Of a stretch of DNA of 64,000 nt, positions 53,623 to 61,219 are shown piece by piece. Both the position numbers and the translations under genes were made by a program. The first letter of the stretch is position 1. Each line of letters begins with the position of its first letter. The DNA comes from Mesorhizobium sp. YC-39 (GTDB lineage: Bacteria > Pseudomonadota > Alphaproteobacteria > Rhizobiales > Rhizobiaceae), in assembly GCF_025753795.1 (NCBI RefSeq), contig NZ_JAOWPS010000007.1, forward strand, positions 109,937-173,936, given 5' to 3'. The notes under the pieces were generated by a model. That model made no database searches and was not told the origin of the DNA. It was given only the letters and a program-made list of their open reading frames with translations.

Positions 53623-53820
53623 CCGCCCGCGAGCGTACTCACTTCGAGATCGGGGTTTTCTATCATTGCCGAATGTACGTCATCAGTGGGAGCGGGTGAT
53701 GTTGTAAATATTCTCGTAGAAAAAGCGACCGTGATGGCGTCTTCACGAGCCGCGGAATGTCATCGAAAAATGGCGCAGGGCTTTTCAGGCATGGACTGAG
53801 ATGGGGTCAAAGTCGTGGGT

Positions 53821-54327
53821 TCATGGCGTTGGTGGATGCAATCTCGTGTCCAGCGCGAAATCCTCTTGGGATCGAAGCGTGTAGAGACCGCTGGCCCTGG
53901 CTGGATCAAACACCAAATTCCAACTGTGGTGCGATACCGTACTTGGAATCAGAACAAACATATGCGTTGCGAGTAAAGCATCGCCAAAGTGCTGCTGCCC
54001 TGCGCTGGGAATGCCTGGCCTGAGCCAATTGGCATTTGGAATGTCCCCAATGTCCACGACATGAATAGTGGATGGTTCTCTAATTTCAAAAGACGTCAGA
54101 ATATGGGGAACGGTGTCGAGTGTTCTAAACCCTTTGTGAACGGCGACTTCGAGAATCGCAGTGGACGGATCGATTGAAGCGTAGATTGCCCTAACGCCTC
54201 TGCTATTCCATCTTGCACCCAGTTTGAACGAACCTTCGCCACTATCCCAGGTGGACCTGAAACGGTTGCGGTCGAGCCTCCAGCCTATGATCTCTCCATT
54301 TCCGAGCAAGCCTGGTAAAGGCGTCAT
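53821..54327 (-). CDS. RES-domain toxin (NAD+-degrading type)
   Basis: A 168-residue RES protein. It has the conserved GWRLDRNRF start, the GARWNSRGVRAIYAS motif, STAILEVAVH with the catalytic glutamate, and a C-terminal SWNLVFDPA. Studied RES toxins deplete NAD+. It overlaps the upstream antitoxin gene (ATGA), the normal Xre-RES order. Confidence 0.93.
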   Translation of the reverse strand: MTPLPGLLGNGEIIGWRLDRNRFRSTWDSGEGSFKLGARWNSRGVRAIYASIDPSTAILEVAVHKGFRTLDTVPHILTSFEIREPSTIHVVDIGDIPNANWLRPGIPSAGQQHFGDALLATHMFVLIPSTVSHHSWNLVFDPARASGLYTLRSQEDFALDTRLHPPTP

Positions 54328-54812
54328 GCATAGACGCCGTAGTCTAGACGCTCCAGGAACTCCTGTACGAGTTCGGTGCCGGCCGCAGTAGCCAAAAGAT
54401 CAATCGGCCTTCGATTATCCAACCCCATCGCCGGCTGAATCATCCACTTCTCGGCCTCATCTTGGGAACCGAGGACAGAGGTAGCTTTTGTCAAAATTCT
54501 CGCGAAGTTCCATGTTCTAGAGCTCTGCTCAGTGTTGAGCGTCCTGGAGTGGTCGGATTTGTGTCTTTGGAATGTGCGTTCGCTCATACCGAAAGCCTTC
54601 TCGAAGGCATCGCTGGGGTCGATGACGAGGAGATGGGTCACGAGTCTCTCCAGAGCCAAACTCGGAATGCCGTGGAGGATTAGTTCGTGAGCTTCGATCT
54701 GATTGGATACGGGGTGCTTTAGGACGTTCGGCCCGCCAAATAGGTTCACCAGCTCTTCAAACTCGGTTCCGACGCTCGACGCCGCTCTAATTGCCATCAG
54801 GGGATTGGTCAT
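54324..54812 (-). CDS. Xre/MbcA/ParS-type antitoxin
   Basis: A 162-residue antitoxin. The middle has an HTH-like region with AFGMSERTFQRHKSDHSRTL and the C-terminus has the DUF2384 toxin-binding domain, with EAEKWMIQPAMGLDNRRPID and GTELVQEFLERLDYGVYA. It neutralises the RES toxin and should repress its own promoter through the inverted repeat at 54831-54849. Confidence 0.93.
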   Translation of the reverse strand: MTNPLMAIRAASSVGTEFEELVNLFGGPNVLKHPVSNQIEAHELILHGIPSLALERLVTHLLVIDPSDAFEKAFGMSERTFQRHKSDHSRTLNTEQSSRTWNFARILTKATSVLGSQDEAEKWMIQPAMGLDNRRPIDLLATAAGTELVQEFLERLDYGVYA

Positions 54813-54830
54813 GGTCGCTGCTCCGTCATG

Positions 54831-54849
54831 TGTCGTATTATTTACGACA
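54831..54849. promoter_or_regulatory. Inverted-repeat operator of the Xre-RES pair
   Basis: A perfect inverted repeat TGTCGTA-TTATT-TACGACA centred 28 bp upstream of the antitoxin start codon. This is the expected place and form for an autoregulatory Xre operator. Confidence 0.8.
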
Positions 54850-55074
54850 AGTGGCGCGGGAATTCAAGTGCTGTATAAATCTGAGACCCCTGTTCTCTCC
54901 AGTTCAATGGGGAGTCCAGAGTTGCATTTCTGGCGAATGGTCATCTCGTGCGACCAGCGCCAGCACATCTCACGCCGCATACGCCCGAATGGTTCGCAGC
55001 CCTGGAGCAGAGTATCAGTCGCGCCACACATCGTGATGCGTGGCGCGACTCAGTTTACCCAAGTGCTGGTGAGC

Positions 55075-56075
55075 TCAGCCGTAAGAAAGGCGAGTATTGA
55101 GTTCGGCATACGCCGGCGGGGCTTTGGCTTCCCCACTCTGTTCACGCAGTCGTTCGACACCATCCGAGATCGTTCCGACATCAGCCTCGAACAGATGTGG
55201 CATCACATCGATGAGCTTGGGCAACTCGAAAATGCGATGTTTGCTCAGATGGTGCAGCGCCAATTCGCGTGCCCGTCCGCTGGCCCACACCATCGTCGCG
55301 ATGGGGGATGAAGTGGAATTCCGCGGTAATGCCATTGATCCGGAGCCATGGGTCCAATCGCTCGACCACTCCCTGTGCGAGCCGCCACAGAGGAAGATAA
55401 TCGCGAGCAAAAATCACCTCGGAGCCGTCTTGCAGCGTCCAGTAGCCATAGGGCAGCCAGAGCCGCGACGGCACGAAATCCGGAAGCGGTGTGCGAGGCG
55501 TCACAACCTCGAAGTCGGCACGTTCGCCCATGCCGGTGTCGAATAGCAGTTGGGTGGGCCGGCCGGCTCGGCGAAGATAAGCAGGAGTGCTCGAACCGTG
55601 CGCCTTCTCTTACCACCGTTCCGGGCTTGCCGCGGCCAGGCGAGCCGTAGGCTGGCGCCAGATCGCCGAACGAAGGTCCAACTGCTCGGTCATCGACCAC
55701 GGACTGTCTCGGAGCAGCCGGGCTCTGGATATCGCATACTGAACATCGGGATCCGGGCAAGCCCAAAGCGTCGGCGAGGCTGAGCACAATGTGTAATGCG
55801 TCATCAGCGCCCGCTTCACGGGACGTCGCCGAAGGGGCGCTGATCGAAAGCTCTTGCCAGTCGCGATAGGCGCGAGCTTGTGGTCGTGAAAGCTCGTTCT
55901 CGATTGCGAGTGCCCGGCGCAGGCTGTCGGCAACTTCAAGGCGCTCGGCGTCTAGCTCCGGCATTATTCGGCCTTCCTGCCAGAGGGTCGAATAAAGACC
56001 ATCTATGAGCGCTTCGCCATCGGTCAGGATGCCCTTGCGGTGTTGCTCAACACCGGCTCTCCACTGAGCCTGCAC
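55075..56075 (-). pseudogene. Decayed gene of unknown function
   Basis: The minus strand holds pieces that look protein-like but change frame several times. It starts with ILTDGEALIDGLYSTLWQEG at the right end, continues with VQYAISRARLLRDSPWSMTE, then RLWLPYGYWTLQDGSEVIFA and finally ELPKLIDVMPHLFEADVGTI. No single frame spans it. I do not recognise the family; the last pieces suggest a former protein of about 320 residues. Confidence 0.5.
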
Positions 56076-56295
56076 ATAGTTACCGACATCCGCTACTCAA
56101 ACTCCAATGGTGGGACGACGCTGTAATCTGTGCCTTGGTCGCGCCGGCATGCAATGCGATTAGCCCGCCGCCCGCCTACGCCTGAAGGTGGTCCAGTCAG
56201 TTGCTGCGTATCACAAACCGTTTCGCGCTAGCCAACAACCTTTGCCGCCCGTTTCGCAACCGCCGTCATCAGGGGTGCTTTATCAGCGCGGGTTG

Positions 56296-56889
56296 TTAAG
56301 TTCCTGGTTCTGGTGCGTCCTTGTCCGTGGCGAAGGTCCTGTATTTGGCAACGGGGATAGCTGCACGATCGCCATTGCTTGGCCTGACAGCCGGGTTGTC
56401 GAGCAAGTCGCGCGGATCGTTGACCATGACCACCAGATTGTGGCGGGTCGAGCAGCCAAGCGTCTGGTCGAAAGAATTGTCTTTGCCTAACGGGCTGGAA
56501 AGCGACGGACACACGGGAGGACTGGCACTGTAGACAATCGCCTCTACTCTTACCGAGACGCCGTCGTTCTGATCAATACTGGGGTCCAGCAGGTGGATGT
56601 TGTAAGCGTCGACCCCCATTTTCCTGGCCTGACTGGCTATCTGTGCGCTGGGCCGAGATGGGCCGCTGATAAGGAGTTGGAGCGCGTCGACTCGACCGCG
56701 ACTAGCACTCGCAATGAAACCACGCAGACGCTGGCGCTCGGCCGCGTGAAGGCCCTGCAACAGCAGGACGTTGTTCTCCTGCCGCACAAGGATCGCTTGT
56801 GCCGATGGGTCGACAAAGAGCGGCGCGCTGGTTGTGCAGCCAGCTATATTGGCGGTCAGGACTAGCAGGCTTATGACTCTCAACATCAT
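56296..56889 (-). CDS. Y4xK-like T3SS-linked lipoprotein (CpaD-like)
   Basis: A 197-residue lipoprotein with signal peptide and lipobox (VLTANIAGC). The mature part resembles CpaD-type pilus/secretin accessory proteins, ending with GCSTRHNLVVMVNDPRDLLD, a segment typical of that family. Order ttsI-rhcC2-y4xK matches Sinorhizobium fredii NGR234. It probably assists the RhcC2 secretin in the outer membrane. The start at 56889 gives MMLRVISLLVL; longer frames overlap rhcC2. Confidence 0.82.
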   Translation of the reverse strand: MMLRVISLLVLTANIAGCTTSAPLFVDPSAQAILVRQENNVLLLQGLHAAERQRLRGFIASASRGRVDALQLLISGPSRPSAQIASQARKMGVDAYNIHLLDPSIDQNDGVSVRVEAIVYSASPPVCPSLSSPLGKDNSFDQTLGCSTRHNLVVMVNDPRDLLDNPAVRPSNGDRAAIPVAKYRTFATDKDAPEPGT

Positions 56890-56899
56890 TGGGTGATCG

Positions 56900-58369
56900 C
56901 TATTCGATAATAAAGCCGGCACCGCCGGCGCGACTTGATACGCTGGGGCGAGGAGCACCGTGGCTTGGCGGCGGACTTGCCAACGAATTTGTCGGAGTGC
57001 CCCCCACACCCAAGGGCGACCCGATGCGGTCGGTGGGTGCGCTCATCTGGCTCGGGCTCGATCCGGGCCGTACAATGTAAGGCGTGACGATAATAACCAG
57101 TTCCGTTTCCTCTTTTTGGAATGAGGACGAACGGAACAGCGCGCCGAGGACCGGCACGTCACCAAGCCAAGGAAAGGCACTGATATCAGTGTTGACGCTG
57201 CGCCTGATCAGCCCGCCGATTGCGAAACTTTGGCCGCTGGCGAGCTCTACAACCGTGTCGGCACGCCGCGTGGAGATGGCAGGCACCGAGATACCATTCA
57301 TTTGGACGGCTCCTTGTGACGATAGTTCACTGGCCTCCGGCTTTACGCGAATATTGATCTGATTGTTGCTGAGAACGGTCGGTACGAATTCCAGGCTAAC
57401 GCCGAAGTGCCGGAATTCGACGGAGGCTTGCCCATTGTTCTGCACGACCGGAATGGGAAATTCGCCGCCAGCCAGGAAGCTGGCGGACTCGCCGGACATT
57501 GCGGTGAGATTCGGCTCAGCCAATACGGACGCAAGATGCTCCGTGGCGAGCGCATCGAGAACCGCGCTGACGTTGATATTGCCATCGCTGAATCCGATTC
57601 CTGCCTTATTGCCGCTGTCGAAACCAGCCTCGTTGCCACTGCTCAACAAGCCGACTTTGAAATTGCCGATTTGACCGAAAGCAGAGAGGTTGACGCCGAG
57701 CTTCTTCATGGCGCTACGCGAGACCTCCGCTACGCGCACACTTAGATTAACCTGCAACGACCCGGTGACCTGGATTTTATTGACGATCTGCGCACCGGCG
57801 CCGAGAAATTGCTCAGTAATCTTCATTGCGGTGTCGACGACTTCAGCATTGGGTGCCGTACCGCTCAGGACTGCGCCGCGCGGGGTGTAGCTGACGTGGA
57901 TCGGGTAGTCGCCGGTTTGGGCCCTCAACATGGCGCGCAGGTCCTCGATCGGCTGCGCCACGACAATCTGCAACTGGGCGAGAGCCTCTCCGTTCTCGTC
58001 GAGGGCGAACAAGGTCGTCCGCCCGGATTTCTTGCCAAAGACGAAGATAGTTTTGTTCGACGGTGCCTGATAGTCTGCGATCGTTGGGTCGGCAACAAAA
58101 ATGCTTGCGGCGGGCGCGGACAGATGAACTGTCTTGCCGAGCGAGGAGGAAAGGTTCAGCGTGCCGCTAATGCTATTGGGAGAGGCGTGCGACGTCTCCC
58201 CACTGTCATCCTGCTTGACCTGGGCAACGGCAGAAAGTGGAGATAGCAGAATGACCGCGCACAGGAAGTGGCGAAGGCAAGGAAAAACACCCGATTTCAG
58301 GGTGTTAATGACGATCGACCGCCGATCGCCACCAGAGTGATTCTTGCGAACGATGTTCAAGGCAGTCAT
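56900..58369 (-). CDS. rhcC2: RhcC2, pore-forming secretin half
   Basis: A 489-residue secretin. After an N-terminal signal segment (FLCAVILLSPLSAVAQ) it has the pilus/T3SS secretin N-domain (VADPTIADYQAPSNKTIFVF), a BON-like piece, and the secretin core with LAEPNLTAMSGESASFLAGG, SFAIGGLIRR and VPVLGALFRSSSFQKEETEL. With RhcC1 (10492-11175) it forms the outer-membrane channel of the T3SS. Its start overlaps the ttsI stop (ATGA). Confidence 0.93.
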   Translation of the reverse strand: MTALNIVRKNHSGGDRRSIVINTLKSGVFPCLRHFLCAVILLSPLSAVAQVKQDDSGETSHASPNSISGTLNLSSSLGKTVHLSAPAASIFVADPTIADYQAPSNKTIFVFGKKSGRTTLFALDENGEALAQLQIVVAQPIEDLRAMLRAQTGDYPIHVSYTPRGAVLSGTAPNAEVVDTAMKITEQFLGAGAQIVNKIQVTGSLQVNLSVRVAEVSRSAMKKLGVNLSAFGQIGNFKVGLLSSGNEAGFDSGNKAGIGFSDGNINVSAVLDALATEHLASVLAEPNLTAMSGESASFLAGGEFPIPVVQNNGQASVEFRHFGVSLEFVPTVLSNNQINIRVKPEASELSSQGAVQMNGISVPAISTRRADTVVELASGQSFAIGGLIRRSVNTDISAFPWLGDVPVLGALFRSSSFQKEETELVIIVTPYIVRPGSSPSQMSAPTDRIGSPLGVGGTPTNSLASPPPSHGAPRPSVSSRAGGAGFIIE

Positions 58370-59082
58370 TGCTTTCCAGTTCGATCAACTCGGGCCGATG
58401 CCGTCCCAGTCAATTCAAGGATGTAGCCGATGCCACGCGCGGTCTTGATGCGTAGCGTTGCAGCGGACTTGGTCAAATGTCCGCGTAAGCGATAGATTCC
58501 GACTTCGAGCGCGTTGGCCGAGACCTCGTGGTTGAACGCATAGACGCTGTCTTCCAGCTGCTCGCGAGGCACGGTTCGGCCTGCGCGGTTGAGCAGATGC
58601 TCAAGAATGGACAGTTCGCGGCGCGCGATCTTTAGCGGCCGACCACCAACGCAAACTTGTCGGCTAATCGGATCGAAGGTGAGATTGCCAAATTCAATTA
58701 TGGGGTCGGTCACCTGTGTTGATCGACGCAGAACGGCTCGCATTCTGGCAACGAGCTCATCACTAGAGACGGGCTTGGGCAGGAAATCGTCTGCGCCACC
58801 GTTGAAAATCGCGATTCGCCTGTCGAGATCGTTGAGGTTACTCATGATGATGGCAGGAATTGAATGCCCGTCACGCCTTAACTGCCTCAGCCAATCTAAG
58901 CTATCTCCATCCGGCAGGGCGAGCTCTAGCAGGAGGATTTCATAGCTCGCGAAACAAATAGCAGTCGACGCTTCTTCCAGGGTACGAGCCACATCAACGG
59001 TGAAACCGCACTCCGCGAGCGCTCCTCGCACCGAGCGCGTAAGATCGGTATGATGATCAACGAGCAGCGTTCGCATTTTCAT
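58366..59082 (-). CDS. ttsI: TtsI, activator of the T3SS regulon
   Basis: A 238-residue OmpR-type response regulator with receiver and winged-helix domains (LLNRAGRTVPREQLEDSVYA and LRIKTARGIGYILEL). At the phospho-acceptor site the sequence is EILLLELALPDGDS, with glutamate where aspartate normally stands. The same change is known in other TtsI proteins and is taken to make them active without phosphorylation. TtsI binds tts boxes such as those at 10069, 11286 and 59683, and is itself induced by NodD at the nod box at 60211-60257. Confidence 0.94.
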   Translation of the reverse strand: MKMRTLLVDHHTDLTRSVRGALAECGFTVDVARTLEEASTAICFASYEILLLELALPDGDSLDWLRQLRRDGHSIPAIIMSNLNDLDRRIAIFNGGADDFLPKPVSSDELVARMRAVLRRSTQVTDPIIEFGNLTFDPISRQVCVGGRPLKIARRELSILEHLLNRAGRTVPREQLEDSVYAFNHEVSANALEVGIYRLRGHLTKSAATLRIKTARGIGYILELTGTASARVDRTGKQ

Positions 59083-60210
59083 CTCCTATCAAGGCACGAC
59101 AAACCATTGGGACGTCACCGTCGGCTGTGAGACCGCGGCGACATGATCAGTCGCGCAACTCGTCGCGTATTCGCCATCATTCTTTCCGATGGATAATCGT
59201 CTAAGGCGCAGGCAAGCCGCTCGACCGCAGCACGTTCAGCCAGGAGGCGAAGTCATGGCGACGATCCCTCTGCGGATTCCTTGAAGCGAGAATCCAGTTC
59301 GAACCGACGAGAAGCCCGATTTCCGGTGCACCGTCTTCCGCTGACAGCCGCCATAGCCCGGGTATAGCGGCCCCGGAGGCAGGGAACTCGAAATTTCGCT
59401 GAAGTGCGTATCATCATCATGCAGTCTCCGGTCGCGCGATCTCGGAAGCGCCGGACACTGTTTCCCACTTGCAATCGAGGGGACGCATAGGACTACGGCA
59501 CGAGCAACAACATGCAAGAAGTGATCGACCAGTTGACGGGACCGAACATCACCGGCCGCCCAACAAAAAATCCCGCGTGCCACGTCTGCGATTTCTCTAC
59601 GCATCGATCCTCCTGAGTTCAGCCCTTGCATTCGATAGATCCGGCGGCTCCGTCCAGAGAATCACATTCCATGAGTAGGACGGTTAGCTTTCGAGAAGCT
59701 GACGAACCTCCCAACGATTCATTTTGCGGTCGATCGCGAGAAATTTGGGAGGTTCTGGAGTTCTTGGGCATGTTGACGAGCGGTTCGCTCCGATCAAAGA
59801 AGAGCTTAGTTTTAAAGTAAACAATGGATTTCTAATTCAGAAATAATTTTGTTCGAAGTCATTATCAGGATATCATAAATTCCTGTCCCGGATATCAAAG
59901 GTATCTTATTCTTTATCAAGAAAATGAACTCTGCACAGATTGTTTTAGGTGTTCGATCTTGGATGGCAGGGTCCAGTCTTCTCTCGCCCATGGCGATTGC
60001 CTAATCTTGAGGTAAACGCCTAATTTTCGCGCCAAACGAATGCAGCTTACGCAGAACAGGAGGAACCTTGGTCACGATGAAAGATGAATTTTGGCTGATG
60101 CTGGCTACATTAGAAAATTCTCCTCGGATGCAACGCTAACATCGACAACCATCGCGGGTGCCTGCTCTTAAGAGTCCTCGTATGCAACCTTCTTATGCAG
60201 CCTTCTGCAA
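59083..60210. other. Leader region between nod box and ttsI
   Basis: About 1.1 kb with no convincing gene. It contains the tts box at 59683-59703, pointing toward ttsI, and an AT-rich part around 59810-59930. A minus-strand frame at 59236-59631 starts 52 bp after the tts box but has no recognisable family; it may be the relic of a TtsI-controlled gene or chance. Confidence 0.5.
59683..59703 (-). promoter_or_regulatory. tts box between nod box and ttsI
   Basis: The minus strand begins GTCAGCTTCTCGAAAGCT, an excellent tts box core with the AGCTT/AAGCT palindrome. It points left, toward ttsI, 600 bp away, and no clear effector gene lies in between. Confidence 0.85.
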
Positions 60211-60257
60211 AATTGGTAAAATCGATTGTTTCGATGTTTCTCATCCATACTGTGGAT
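60211..60257 (-). promoter_or_regulatory. nod box controlling ttsI
   Basis: On the minus strand the 47 bp contain ATCCA, then GATG, then ATCGAAACAATCGATTTTA followed by CCAATT, the full nod box pattern bound by NodD. It points left toward ttsI, as in NGR234, where flavonoid-activated NodD switches on the T3SS through ttsI. Confidence 0.93.
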
Positions 60258-61219
60258 GGATAAAGCGTTGCGTTTCAAGGGCTTGATCTGTGATCTCGAC
60301 ACGAATTTCGGGTCGGCAACTTCTGTCGCCTCGCGCCCAGACGCCGGGAGATTGGGGGGCTCGTGCAAGCGCCGCTGGTCACGCAGCACGAATGCGCCGC
60401 CGTTCTGCATGGACATTGCGGCTACTACTACGGCGGGCAGCCCAATTATCGAGCGCTTGCTTCGGATTGCGCCGCCCGTCTGGTGCTCCGATTTTTACTT
60501 CCATTCCCGTCGCCAGGTGACGGTGCCGTTGACGAAGGGCCGCAACCGGATCTGGATCGCGGACGCTAGTGCAAGCCTTATCGCGTCGTTCGCCCGCGGC
60601 ATCACGGGCGACGGCGCAGCGACACTGAACCCTGGCCAAACGAGGCAGACAGAGGGGCTGATCCCAAAGCTCAAGCTGGTGAAGCCAGATGATATCGCCG
60701 CGGAAAGCTCGATCTCCTGCAGGTCGGCCTGATCGGCGCCGCATGCCCCGGGACTTCATCAAGTTTGCGTTAGCCCCAATTGTTGGACGCCGTCTGAGAG
60801 CCACGCTACCTCTTCACCCAGCTTGCTCACCCGACGCTTGACCTTGCCATGCCTTAGTCGGTGCTGCAGCAGCTGTTGCGGTAGTTGTCGCGTTTGCCAA
60901 AGTCGTGTCGGCTGGGTGCAAGTCAGGTTTATGTCAGCGGCGATGGCTATGTACGACGGTCAAAGCGCGACCATTGCCGAAAGGATGGCCAGCCGCGCTC
61001 TGGCGAGATCCATGTGTCGCAGTCGGTGGATGGTAGCAATAATCAAATGGATTGGAATGAGCGGCGGCATGGGTTGCCGGAGGGCGTCTGATTTGCCGCA
61101 ACGGTGAATCATCCTGGCTCGGAGTGTTGTCATGCCGCGAATACGGACCCTCCACTTGCCTAAATTCAGCCAGCGGAATCCTTGCCCCGCGCACTTTTCG
61201 CCTGCATTGGAGATAAATT
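60258..61219. other. Intergenic region upstream of the SKWP gene
   Basis: A stretch of 960 bp with several overlapping short frames on both strands, none with a family I recognise. I looked for a rightward tts box before the SKWP gene and found no convincing match, which is odd for a T3SS effector. Confidence 0.45.

Noticed and set aside
55245..56075. 276-residue minus-strand frame as an intact gene
   Set aside because: Its protein-like signal jumps to other frames about halfway through, so it is part of a decayed gene rather than one intact protein.
60226..60732. 168-residue plus-strand frame downstream of the nod box
   Set aside because: It overlaps the nod box, lies on the wrong side for its direction, and has no recognisable family.
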